Below are positions 27,276 to 35,192 of a stretch of 64,000 nucleotides of DNA, one piece after another. Numbering within the stretch: the stretch's first letter is position 1; the number at the start of each line of letters is the position of its first letter. The translations under genes were made by a program, and so were the position numbers. The notes under the pieces were generated by a model. The model was not told where the DNA came from and did not search any database. It saw only the letters and a list, made by a program, of their open reading frames with translations. Source of the stretch: JAIQFF01 sp963788505 (lineage in GTDB: Bacteria > Acidobacteriota > Terriglobia > Terriglobales > Acidobacteriaceae); the NCBI GenBank assembly GCA_963788505.1, contig CAWBGY010000012.1:1-64000 (forward strand). Reading direction: 5' to 3'.

Positions 27276-28166
27276 TTACCCCGCTGCCTTTGCCATCGCC
27301 TCCCGATAGCGCACCATCAAATCTTTTCGCAGCCTGGCCGACTGGACGCGATCGAGGGCGGGAGCGGGCAACCGGCGACACTCTTCTATTGTCGCTTCCA
27401 GACTGGCAAGAAAGGCCTGGCACGGACTACAACCGTCCAGATGTTTCTCTAGTTTCTCGCACAAAGAGTCGTCGAGCTGCTGGTCCAAATAGTTCGAGAG
27501 CTCAGCGAACATCGCCTTGCACCGGCGGGGCCTGGGTTCCTCTGCGACCATGGCCCGCGGTTTGACAGTCGCAGCCTTCCTGCCGGGACGCGGCTTCCGC
27601 GATTTCATCAACTGGTTTCGCACAAAAAGCCTCGCCCGATGCAGACGTACCCGAACCGTCCCGGATCGGAGTCCCGTGATTTCCGCTACTTCTTCGTCGC
27701 TGAGGCCCTCCATATCTCTCAGGACCAGAACCACGCGGTATTGTGGCGGAAGATTGTGAATTGCCTTCCTCAACAGGGCCGCCTCTTCGCTTCGGATGGC
27801 AAACGCTTCGGGATTTACGCTGCCTTCGCCGACTAATTGCTCCAGGCGCTGCCGGTCCGGCATGAGCTCTTCCAGAGAAAGATCTTCTTTAGGGGCGAAC
27901 TTGCTTCGGCGACGGCTCATCAAGCAACGATTTTTTGCGACTCTGTACAGCCAAACCGCGAGCGCCTTGGGGCTGTCAAACTTGGGCAAATACGAAACTG
28001 ACTTCGCGAGCACCTCTTGCATGGTGTCTTCCGCGTCCTGGCGCTGACCACAGACTTTCATGCTGAAGGAAAAAACTGTGTTTTGGAGTAGAGCCAGGGC
28101 TTCTTCGAGGCCTTTGTCATCTCCCCGCTTCAAGAGGGAAATAGCCTGGTCGATTTCGGGATGCAT
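27276..28166 (-). CDS. ECF sigma factor fused to a zinc-finger anti-sigma domain
   Basis: A 296-residue protein. Residues 1-185 are an ECF sigma factor: region 2 with DAEDTMQEVLAKSVSYLPKF and AVWLYRVAKNRCL, and region 4 with LPPQYRVVLVLRDMEGLSDE and the helix SGTVRVRLHRAR. After a basic linker, residues 215-265 carry a zf-HC2 putative zinc finger (CKAMFAELSNYLD, HLDGCSPCQAFL), the fold usually found in a separate anti-sigma protein. No membrane helix follows. The fusion suggests a cytoplasmic, redox- or zinc-responsive sigma factor that inhibits itself in cis. It converges on the TlpA gene with an 11-base gap. Target promoters are unknown. Confidence 0.85.
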   Translation of the reverse strand: MHPEIDQAISLLKRGDDKGLEEALALLQNTVFSFSMKVCGQRQDAEDTMQEVLAKSVSYLPKFDSPKALAVWLYRVAKNRCLMSRRRSKFAPKEDLSLEELMPDRQRLEQLVGEGSVNPEAFAIRSEEAALLRKAIHNLPPQYRVVLVLRDMEGLSDEEVAEITGLRSGTVRVRLHRARLFVRNQLMKSRKPRPGRKAATVKPRAMVAEEPRPRRCKAMFAELSNYLDQQLDDSLCEKLEKHLDGCSPCQAFLASLEATIEECRRLPAPALDRVQSARLRKDLMVRYREAMAKAAG

Positions 28167-28295
28167 GGAGGCCTAAACGATAACATGTGCCGACAAGGCA
28201 AAGTGCAGGACGCGAACACGGCTGGCGAGTTTGCCAGAAGCCTAATCTCGCGCCCCTGCTGTTATGGGACCCGGCAGGGCAAACGAGCATATTCT

Positions 28296-29183
28296 TCAGA
28301 ATGAGCGCGCGAGCCGCACATCCACGGTTCCCCAGAGCAGGGCGCGATCATCCGCGGCGCAGTTCGTAGGCAGTTCAGTCGGGGGATCTCCAAAACTTCT
28401 CAATACAACAACGGCCTCCTCGGTCGCCGCGCGGCGAACCGCCCGCGAGAGCCGGTCGTGGTATGACGGTTCGGCGCCGTCGAGGATGTTCGAGAGAGAG
28501 AATGCATCAATCGAGCCGGCAGCACACGACTCCAGATAGGAAGCCGCGTCCGCCAGTACGAAATGAACATGGGGAGTTTTCGGCTGAGACTGGTCGCCGG
28601 TTTCGCCCAGGAGCAGCGCCCGAGCGTATGGATTTGTGGCATTCGCGTGCCGGGCGAAGCCCCTCTCCAACCGCGCTCGAAGCACCGCCCCGAACTTCGA
28701 GGGTAAAAATGAAAGAAACCGGGGCGCGTACACAGCCCGCAAGACAGCGGGCGACATGAGAAGGTCAAAGCTCGCGCGAAATCTTCTTGTGTCGAGATGC
28801 GTTCGCCAGAACGAGACTTGTTCTGTCACATCGGAGAGAGCCAGAAAGGCACGAACCACCCTGGCACGCCAACCCACCAGCGGCATAAAAGTGCGCGCGA
28901 AAGCCATGGCCCGCTCGGCGTCGCCAATCTGCGCCGCGGCACCCTGCAGACGGCGCTCCGCGTACGTCAGCTGCACTGGATTAATGTCGCAAGCGATGAC
29001 CTCATGCTCATCGCAGAGCCGGGCGGCGGTGCATCCGGCAGAGGCGATGCAAAAGACGCGGCGCTTGTTTAGGAATGCCACTCGCTCGATCTCAGCGTCC
29101 TCGTGCATGTGCCCGAAGAGCAAGCGGTGTGGGCCATTCGGCCGGCCGAGCCGTCCCGCATCCCACGGGGTTTCCAGACTCAC
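28296..29183 (-). CDS. DUF3419/BtaA-like aminocarboxypropyl transferase
   Basis: About 295 residues resembling BtaA (S-adenosylmethionine:diacylglycerol 3-amino-3-carboxypropyl transferase), which starts betaine-lipid synthesis. The SAM region VFCIASAGCTAARLCDEHEV followed by IACDINPVQLTYAERRL matches the DUF3419 pattern, and SIDAFSLSNILDGAEP is the later conserved loop. GTG 29183 is chosen because GTGA overlaps the stop of the upstream DoxX-like gene; a longer upstream frame is only that gene's shadow. At 295 residues it is shorter than typical BtaA (about 380). A different acceptor is possible, and no BtaB partner is adjacent. Confidence 0.75.
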   Translation of the reverse strand: MSLETPWDAGRLGRPNGPHRLLFGHMHEDAEIERVAFLNKRRVFCIASAGCTAARLCDEHEVIACDINPVQLTYAERRLQGAAAQIGDAERAMAFARTFMPLVGWRARVVRAFLALSDVTEQVSFWRTHLDTRRFRASFDLLMSPAVLRAVYAPRFLSFLPSKFGAVLRARLERGFARHANATNPYARALLLGETGDQSQPKTPHVHFVLADAASYLESCAAGSIDAFSLSNILDGAEPSYHDRLSRAVRRAATEEAVVVLRSFGDPPTELPTNCAADDRALLWGTVDVRLARSF

Positions 29184-29575
29184 GGCCGTCCTCCCGGAAT
29201 TGCGCCGCAGACCCAAACCAGGACGAGGAAGGCGAAATTCTTGACGACCATGCCTACAGGTTCGTGGATAACCCGCCGGGCCCACAGAAGTCCGTTCGCA
29301 TTGAGCACGACGAGCAAGGCCGTCTGCACGATCGCGCAGACGCCCGGAGAAATTCCAGCCATCACCCACACCGCGAGCGCGACCTCCACGACACCGAGCG
29401 CCTTGAGGAAAGGCGCTCCGAACCGCGGTCCCAGCCGCGGGACAGCCGTTACCACTTCGAGTTGCGATTGCACGCGGCCCAGAATCTTGCACCAAAGTCC
29501 TTCGTACAGCCAAACGGCTGCGACGCTGGCGCGTATGAGGACTAACGGCGGGAACGCGATTGCCATCATGCGCAC
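29180..29575 (-). CDS. DoxX-like small membrane protein
   Basis: A 131-residue protein with four hydrophobic helices (IAFPPLVLIRASVAAVWLY, LGVVEVALAVWVMAGI, VQTALLVVLNANGLLWA, NFAFLVLVWVCG). This is the size and layout of DoxX-like family proteins. The tail CGAIPGGRP ends in a stop that overlaps the GTG of the DUF3419 gene, implying coupled translation. A MITE-like element separates it from the SRPBCC gene upstream. Its biochemical role is not known. Confidence 0.75.
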   Translation of the reverse strand: MRMMAIAFPPLVLIRASVAAVWLYEGLWCKILGRVQSQLEVVTAVPRLGPRFGAPFLKALGVVEVALAVWVMAGISPGVCAIVQTALLVVLNANGLLWARRVIHEPVGMVVKNFAFLVLVWVCGAIPGGRP

Positions 29576-29587
29576 TCAAGTCCTCCT

Positions 29588-29730
29588 AGCAGGCTGCGGA
29601 AAAACTCAATTTGCCCGGACGAAGCGACCACGGGGGCTAAAGCCCGCACACATTCTGACGACTTACGCGGCCCTCAAGGGCCGCGCTTCCACGGAAGGGC
29701 CGACATTTACAAGTTTTTCCGCAGCCTCCT
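29588..29730. mobile_element. MITE-like element with 19-bp terminal inverted repeats
   Basis: A 143-base non-coding element bounded by AGCAGGCTGCGGAAAAACT on the left and AGTTTTTCCGCAGCCTCCT on the right (18 of 19 positions complementary). CTAG occurs at both outer edges and may mark a target duplication. Inside, GGGGGCTAAAGCCC and CGGCCCTCAAGGGCCG are further hairpins. It encodes no transposase, so it must have moved in trans. Its right end supplies the stop codon of the neighbouring SRPBCC gene. Confidence 0.75.
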
Positions 29731-30367
29731 AGGGAGTGCACAGTGGTGTGACCGGTTCCGCAGCCGCCGGACGCATGGCTGAAGTTCCAGGACGAACTGC
29801 GGAGCAGACGCCGCGCAGAATATGGCGGTGGAGCTGGCTCACCAGGATCGCTTCCAGAGGACGCCACAGGGAGCGGGGACGCAGAAACGCCTGATAGTTC
29901 GTCGTCAGCGCGACGTCGGTCACGTCGCCACTGGTGCAGATTTGGTACGAGCCGCCAAGCGTGAGGACGCAACCCTCGATCCCCAAACGCTGCCCAACGA
30001 CCTCGAATTGCAGGGAATGCGGTGGTTCAACCTTGGTGATGCGCTTTACCAGATCACCTCCTCGGTAAGCGCAACGGACCGTGGCCCCAACGCGGGTCTT
30101 GTCGCCTTCAGTTCGAACGGGGTGGGGCAACAGGGCGCGAAGAAGGAACGGCGGGCGTCCCGGAACTTCCTCATAAAACATGATGTGATCCCAGACCGCT
30201 TCCGGGCTGGCGTTGAAGTGAACCCGCGTCTCGACCGATTCGCTTGCCGCGTTGCGCGCGAATAGCAAACTCGCGAGCCGGTACCATCCTGTTACATGCC
30301 TACTCAGTTGCGGTGTCGTCGCTGCCGGTTCTGCTAACTGCTTTTCGGAGTTCTGGTCACTGGTCAT
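29729..30367 (-). CDS. SRPBCC/polyketide-cyclase-like lipid-binding-fold protein
   Basis: A 212-residue protein with the START/SRPBCC start VETRVHFNASPEAVWDHIMF and later RITKVEPPHSLQFEVVGQRL and a C-terminal helix (RPLEAILVSQLHRHIL). The first 45 residues are polar and not part of the fold. The stop codon TAG lies in the right terminal repeat of the adjacent MITE-like element, so the last residues may have been altered by its insertion. The ligand is unknown. The gene shares orientation with the DoxX-like and DUF3419 genes, hinting at a lipid-related set. Confidence 0.75.
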   Translation of the reverse strand: MTSDQNSEKQLAEPAATTPQLSRHVTGWYRLASLLFARNAASESVETRVHFNASPEAVWDHIMFYEEVPGRPPFLLRALLPHPVRTEGDKTRVGATVRCAYRGGDLVKRITKVEPPHSLQFEVVGQRLGIEGCVLTLGGSYQICTSGDVTDVALTTNYQAFLRPRSLWRPLEAILVSQLHRHILRGVCSAVRPGTSAMRPAAAEPVTPLCTP

Positions 30368-30558
30368 TCATTCTCCCTAAATGAAAAGTCCGGCCGACCG
30401 GCCGAGTCAGCCCCAGCCACTCAGAATCGCACTCAGCTGCTGGATTCAGGACGTACTTGTTGACGCCGATGTGCGAGTGAGGATCAACGTACCGCTCCTC
30501 CGCCATCACCAGCCGCTCGCGCCCTAGTCTCACCCGCGAACGACTAGGCGGGTCCTGC

Positions 30559-30882
30559 CTAGGAAGACGCTCCCCTCTGCGACGCCACTCCTGCCATCAC
30601 CTTGGCGTTTACCGTTCCGCCGAACGCGCCGGCCAGCGCCCCGAGGAATGCCGGAATAATGTAGATATTGGCCACCATGGCGGAGTCGAACCAATGGCCC
30701 AGCACCGCGGGCCCCAGCCACGCACCAAGCCACGCGACCATCCATTGGCCCAGGCACCCATCGATTCCGTTGAACAAGCGATAGCGGAAACCCCAGTGGA
30801 CGATCGCACCGGCGATTCCGCTGACGATCAGTAGAACTACGAAAGAAGCGAAATGCATTCCGATCAATGGAGCACTCATCAA
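30559..30882 (-). CDS. GlsB/YeaQ/YmgE-type small membrane protein
   Basis: A 107-residue protein with three hydrophobic helices (SFVVLLIVSGIAGAIVHWGF, WMVAWLGAWLGPAVLG, NIYIIPAFLGALAGAFGGTV) rich in Gly and Ala. This resembles GlsB/YeaQ 'transglycosylase-associated' stress proteins. The end lies beside a region with no gene. It is the last member of the long minus-strand set that begins with the decaheme cytochrome, 39 bases after the SpoIIAA-like gene. ATG 30882 or 30879 are both possible. Confidence 0.7.
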   Translation of the reverse strand: MMSAPLIGMHFASFVVLLIVSGIAGAIVHWGFRYRLFNGIDGCLGQWMVAWLGAWLGPAVLGHWFDSAMVANIYIIPAFLGALAGAFGGTVNAKVMAGVASQRGASS

Positions 30883-30921
30883 AACCTCCTTTGGACGGTT
30901 AGACCGCGTTGGAATTCTTGC

Positions 30922-31701
30922 TCAGTTTGATCTGGGCCCTGGCGCGACCTCACTCTTCGTACTGAGACCGCCCGCCCACCTAATTGCGGGGTCAAGCTGG
31001 TCGTACGCGAAGCTCTTAACCTCGGCCTGGACAAAGTGTTCGGCTATTCTTGGCACCAAGCTGGCCAGCTTGCCGTCCACCGCAAGCGCAACCCTTTTTA
31101 CCCTGCGATGATGGTCGCGCAGAAATCGAACGTGCCGGAGGAGCCCTCCAAGATTCTCCCAACCAGGAAATTCGCGCGCATGGATCACCAGCCCTTGCAG
31201 GTCACCGTGCGCTTCGATCCACGCGTCTGCGGTGAATGCCACCGCGTCGAAATCTTGCGCACGCAGCGCTTGCTTGACCTCGACTACGATAACGCCGGGT
31301 TCGGAGAGAAGACGGACAGAAACGGCGGCGGCTTCAGGAAGCGAGCTCAGCCAGTTGATGGCCTCGTCAAGCTCCTGATTGCCGAATGAGCGCACAGGGC
31401 ACGGCATCAGGAACCCCATCAGGCGAGTCGATTCTCTGATCCAACCAAGGTCAGTGACGACGGCGCAGCCATCGAACAGGCGCATGGAATGTAGACCGAT
31501 TTTCGCGTCTTCCCACGCTGCGCCCGCAGTGAAGCCCTCGAATTCCTGACCCAGCTGATAAAGAAATCGAACCCGACGCCCCTCTCGCCGTGCTTCATCG
31601 AGAAGCGGCACAAATATTTGTTCGTAGTCCTCCTTCGATACCTTTCCAATAGCACGCACACCATCGATTCCATGTGGAAGGTTTTTCAGTTTCTCGATCA
31701 C
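30922..31701 (-). CDS. Tandem SpoIIAA/STAS-like domain protein
   Basis: A 259-residue soluble protein made of two SpoIIAA-like (DUF3478-type) domains. The first, about residues 1-120, has DGVRAIGKVSKEDYEQIFVP and FEGFTAGAAWEDAKIGLH. The second, about residues 130-245, repeats the plan with VIVVEVKQALRAQDFDAVAF, GLVIHAREFPGWENLGGLLR and VKRVALAVDG. Single-domain versions are common cytoplasmic proteins of unknown function; the tandem form is less usual. It lies 22 bases after a small membrane protein gene, in the cytochrome operon. Confidence 0.8.
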   Translation of the reverse strand: MIEKLKNLPHGIDGVRAIGKVSKEDYEQIFVPLLDEARREGRRVRFLYQLGQEFEGFTAGAAWEDAKIGLHSMRLFDGCAVVTDLGWIRESTRLMGFLMPCPVRSFGNQELDEAINWLSSLPEAAAVSVRLLSEPGVIVVEVKQALRAQDFDAVAFTADAWIEAHGDLQGLVIHAREFPGWENLGGLLRHVRFLRDHHRRVKRVALAVDGKLASLVPRIAEHFVQAEVKSFAYDQLDPAIRWAGGLSTKSEVAPGPRSN

Positions 31702-31723
31702 CGAGGGCTCCTTTTCGCGCCAT

Positions 31724-31942
31724 TCATCCGCGGTCTTCGGCGGGCAGAGTAACCGCGAAGACCAGAGACACCAAGTAAACCATAATTCCCAGTCCGATCA
31801 AGGAGGCGCCGACGAAGGCAAACAGCACGAACGAGAGTGGATGAAACCACAGCAGGCTTACGATTTCCGCGAGCAGGCCCACAATAATCAGAACGCTGGA
31901 AACTTTCAAGAATCGCTGGATACCAATCGCACGGTTTTTCAT
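31724..31942 (-). CDS. Small two-helix membrane protein
   Basis: About 72 residues: RFLKVSSVLIIVGLLAEIVS and FVLFAFVGASLIGLGIMVYL are two membrane segments, with a charged tail. The start is fixed by an ATGA overlap with the tetraheme cytochrome stop, implying coupled translation. It could be an accessory subunit of the quinol-oxidising cytochrome. I do not recognise a named family. Confidence 0.72.
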   Translation of the reverse strand: MKNRAIGIQRFLKVSSVLIIVGLLAEIVSLLWFHPLSFVLFAFVGASLIGLGIMVYLVSLVFAVTLPAEDRG

Positions 31943-32556
31943 TGCCCTGGCCTCCACATTTTTACATTGCCCAGCTGGGTTACGTTGTGAACCGTATCGT
32001 GGCAGCCGCCCGACAAACACGACATTTGATTCGTTTTAAGCGAAGCCATCATCGCGGTGTGCATGGGGTTTTCCTCAAAGTTGCGGGCACCCGCATGGCA
32101 GTGCAGGCACTGCAGGTTGCTATAGCCGCCAGGTATGTGGATTGTTTTAGGAGGCGTGCTCACATACTGCATGTAAATCCGGGTTATACCTTGCAGCTTG
32201 TCCTTGAAAGGGCCATAGATGGTGTAGTCGGCGTGGCAGGCAAAACAAGCTTGATCTGCGGGCACGCGGTGGTTCTGAAAGTGCTGGGCAGGGATATAAC
32301 TTGGATCGTCCACGTACAAACTTTTTCCGTAGTTTTCCATGCTGTGGCAGGAAACGCAGAACTTGGTTTGTTCGGACCGTTGCATATGCGTGGACATTCC
32401 CCCGCCGATACACAGCGCGGGCAGAACGCACAGGGCTACAAATGCGAGAATCTTGCCGGTGGGTCCCGCCGTGATCGAGGGACGCATGAGAAAAAGTGTG
32501 GCCAGCACAATCGTCGTTACGATCAATGCAATGAGAATTCCGGTTGGTCCAATCAC
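31939..32556 (-). CDS. NapC/NirT-like membrane tetraheme cytochrome c
   Basis: About 205 residues with two N-terminal membrane segments (ILIALIVTTIVLATLFLM and ILAFVALCVLPALCIGGG). Four heme sites follow: CVSCH, CFACH, CLHCH and a wider C-LSGG-CH (CX4CH). This matches the quinol-dehydrogenase role of NapC/NirT/CymA cytochromes, which pass electrons from the quinone pool to periplasmic carriers, although those usually have one membrane helix. The GTG at 32556 is chosen because AGGAGG lies just upstream. It lies downstream of the decaheme/porin pair and overlaps a small membrane protein gene, so it is the likely electron entry point for that conduit. Confidence 0.85.
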   Translation of the reverse strand: MIGPTGILIALIVTTIVLATLFLMRPSITAGPTGKILAFVALCVLPALCIGGGMSTHMQRSEQTKFCVSCHSMENYGKSLYVDDPSYIPAQHFQNHRVPADQACFACHADYTIYGPFKDKLQGITRIYMQYVSTPPKTIHIPGGYSNLQCLHCHAGARNFEENPMHTAMMASLKTNQMSCLSGGCHDTVHNVTQLGNVKMWRPGQ

Positions 32557-32627
32557 TACTCCTCCTGGCAATCACATTCGCATGCATCACCTGGCGGCGG
32601 AAAAGGAGCCGCTCCGCCGCGAGGTCG

Positions 32628-32764
32628 CTACTGCTTCTTTGCTGGCCCGCGGATATAGGCGGTGAGATCCTTAATCTGCGCCGGCTTCAAGCTCTTCTTG
32701 TAGCTCTGCATTCTGTTCTTGCCGTCGCCGATGATGGTAGCCACTTCGCAGTCAGTGACAGCGT
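32628..32764 (-). pseudogene. C-terminal remnant of a class-I cytochrome c
   Basis: In one frame the sequence reads VTDCEVATIIGDGKNRMQSY, then KKSLKPAQIKDLTAYIRG and a stop. This is the typical C-terminal half of a small cytochrome c, with the axial Met in NRMQSY. The heme-binding CxxCH half is missing: just upstream is the 3' end of the porin gene. A deletion joined the porin stop to the cytochrome tail. No start codon serves it. Confidence 0.7.
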
Positions 32765-35185
32765 CTAGAATGCGTATCGCATCGAAAGCGTGACCAGGTT
32801 GCCGCGGAAGTTGCGTGGAGCAAATAAATCCTGCGCCACTGAACTGGGGTCTTCATGATAACCGTAATAGCCCCAGTAGGCCTTGCCTGTCCAGGCTTTG
32901 GCGAACGCGTAGTCAAAACCCCCATAGGGCCGATGATAGGTGGAGTCGAGCGGTCCGCTGGGCGCGTTGGGATTCAGGAAAAGAGCGCTGCCTGTGGTGC
33001 TGGTCACGTTGTAGCCGAGGTGGGTGGTCAGCCGACGGACCGGCTTCCACATCACGTCAAAGTATCCGTAGTGCGACTTGTTGGTATAGGTCGAAAGCTC
33101 CTGGCTCAAGGTCGAGCCCGGACACTTGGCGATTCCAGCTGGCGTCGGGGTCGTGACAAAGCAGACCAGAATCTGGGAAAAATCGTCGCTGTAGTCGTAG
33201 CCCAGTTCCAGGGAAAGGCGGTCGTTCGGTTCGAAGATCGCCCCCCATCCATACAGCCGATTGTGCTGGAGATTGTCGACCTCGGAAACGTTGTTGCGTT
33301 TCTCCAGAACATTGATCGAGCCGCTCAAATTCACCCAGCTGGCCAGTTTGTAAGTAGTGCGGACGCGATATTCCTGCCACTGCCGCGGGCTGATGCGAGT
33401 GAAAGAGTTGTCGGCGCTGGCCACTTCCATATCGAGGTTGATTCGCCACGCGTCTACCGGGTGGGCCCAGAAGCCGAACAAGCCGGAATGCTCATTGATC
33501 AGGGTTTCGCCGGTATCGGTCTCGATGGGTGATGGAGTGCGGAAGGTGAACGAGCCGTCTCCGTTGTCGGTGCAACCGGCCGGCAGAAGGCCGGCCACCA
33601 GGGCGCAGTCGCCGCGATTCGCATTCGAGGGATAGAACAGCTCCTCGACCTGCTCGAAGTCGGAATCCGCAATGGCGCGATGACGGAAACGGTAGCCCAG
33701 CCGGGCGCCGAACCTGCGGGTGAAATCATACTCGAGCTGGAACAGATTGGTTTTCTGGTCCTGTTTCAGGAGCAGCCCTGATATGGTTCGGGACACGTCG
33801 GCTGCAGAGGAAGTGCTATGCGCCGGCCTACCGGCTACGGCGTCGGCGGGCGGGGCGCACACAATCGCGGGAGTGGTTGCCGGCGTGAAGACATTCGGTC
33901 CGGTCGCAAGATCGGGGCTGAAGAACTGGCAATTCGAAGAATCAAACTCGCCCGGATTCCGGAAGCTGGAAAAGGCAAAAGTATCCAGGATGCGGAACCG
34001 TTCGGTGACGTGCCAGGTGGCGCCAAAATCGACGGAGGCGGCGACGTGGCGGCCGAAGGCGGGGCCAAAGACATCATTATTTCTCAGATTGGTGCGGCTC
34101 TCGCGGCCGGTGAGCAGTTCCTGATATCCACCCACGTTCATGTCGCCGCCGGTATAGCTGACCCGGCCGGCGAGATCCAGGCGCTTGAAGTAGTTCGACT
34201 GCAAACTGAGTTGCTCAGTGGGCATGCTGGTGCGCACTCGCCCATTCCGGCTGTAGTTGAGAAATCCATTGCACAGCGGGTTGACGCCGCCGGTCACCAG
34301 AAAGGTCCCGGCGCAGGGCTGGTTGGCTGCATTATTGAGCGAAACGCCGATATCCACCGGCGTGCCATTGGCCAGTTGGAAGTTCTGATTCTGGTCAGCC
34401 ACTCCGGTGTCACCTTTGTAGTAGTTAAAGATCTGGTCGTAGCTGATGCTGGTCTTGGGCAGCAGCTTGAAATCCACGCCCAGGCGGTAGGCATTTACGG
34501 TATTTCGCCAATTCTGAAAAAGCAGCGCCTCGGTGCCCTGATGAAGGCTGCTGAACGACGGTCCATCATTCACATTGCGCGAGTAGCCCAGCCGGAAACG
34601 TACTTTGGACACCGGCAGCAGCGTGAGATTGTAGTCGCCCATGCGGCGCCGGGTGTTGAACAGGTGCGGAGAAGAGCTGATGACCGGGTTGAAGCCGGCC
34701 GGGGCATTGGCAAATGTGCTTACCGGGTTCAGCGGGTTGGCGAACAGCGAGTAGTCCCAGACATTCTGGTCGCGGCGAAAGGTGGCGTCGAAGTCGTACC
34801 ACTTGTTCTTACCGATGCGCAGACGAGAGACGTTGTTGGGGTCGCCGCCGTATCCGAAGTTGCTCAGGTAGAGCCGGTCGAACAGGAAACCGTGATGGTT
34901 GAGCGAGCGCATCTCCAGGGTCATATCCAGCAACCGGGGACCCTGTTGCAGATTCACGAAAGTGTCGTAGGCGCCGGGATCACCGGTGACATTGGTGAAT
35001 CGGTAGCCGAATTCCACCGACTGCCGGATGTTGTAGTTGCCGGAGTCGATGCCCTCTCCCTCAGCCGCCTGCTGCGACCACGCCGCTGTTCCTCCCACGA
35101 AAAGCAGCAGGGCCACTCCGCCCCGGAAGACCGAAGCCCATCGGGGACGCCATCGTGTTCGCCTTGATCCGCTTGCCTTGCCCAT
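32765..35185 (-). CDS. MtrB/PioB-like outer-membrane porin (porin-cytochrome conduit)
   Basis: An outer-membrane protein of about 806 residues. A signal peptide (ASVFRGGVALLLFVGGTAAW) precedes YNIRQSVEFGYRFTNVTGD and a long series of amphipathic beta-strands ending in VTLSMRYAF with a terminal Phe. The length and strand pattern match MtrB/PioB-type barrels, which hold a multiheme cytochrome in the membrane. The CxxC typical of gammaproteobacterial MtrB is not present. ATG 35185 follows the decaheme stop by 7 bases, whereas the upstream in-frame ATGs overlap it. The pairing with a decaheme gene makes this a candidate porin-cytochrome complex. Confidence 0.82.
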   Translation of the reverse strand: MGKASGSRRTRWRPRWASVFRGGVALLLFVGGTAAWSQQAAEGEGIDSGNYNIRQSVEFGYRFTNVTGDPGAYDTFVNLQQGPRLLDMTLEMRSLNHHGFLFDRLYLSNFGYGGDPNNVSRLRIGKNKWYDFDATFRRDQNVWDYSLFANPLNPVSTFANAPAGFNPVISSSPHLFNTRRRMGDYNLTLLPVSKVRFRLGYSRNVNDGPSFSSLHQGTEALLFQNWRNTVNAYRLGVDFKLLPKTSISYDQIFNYYKGDTGVADQNQNFQLANGTPVDIGVSLNNAANQPCAGTFLVTGGVNPLCNGFLNYSRNGRVRTSMPTEQLSLQSNYFKRLDLAGRVSYTGGDMNVGGYQELLTGRESRTNLRNNDVFGPAFGRHVAASVDFGATWHVTERFRILDTFAFSSFRNPGEFDSSNCQFFSPDLATGPNVFTPATTPAIVCAPPADAVAGRPAHSTSSAADVSRTISGLLLKQDQKTNLFQLEYDFTRRFGARLGYRFRHRAIADSDFEQVEELFYPSNANRGDCALVAGLLPAGCTDNGDGSFTFRTPSPIETDTGETLINEHSGLFGFWAHPVDAWRINLDMEVASADNSFTRISPRQWQEYRVRTTYKLASWVNLSGSINVLEKRNNVSEVDNLQHNRLYGWGAIFEPNDRLSLELGYDYSDDFSQILVCFVTTPTPAGIAKCPGSTLSQELSTYTNKSHYGYFDVMWKPVRRLTTHLGYNVTSTTGSALFLNPNAPSGPLDSTYHRPYGGFDYAFAKAWTGKAYWGYYGYHEDPSSVAQDLFAPRNFRGNLVTLSMRYAF

Positions 35186-35192
35186 GCTCCAC

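Noticed and set aside
29184..29579. Long N-terminal extension of the DUF3419 protein
   Set aside because: The extension is an alternate-frame reading of the DoxX-like gene; the GTGA overlap gives a better start.
33818..35167. Open frame of 449 codons on the plus strand
   Set aside because: It lies wholly opposite the MtrB-like porin, has no family sequence and is a by-product of high-GC codon use.
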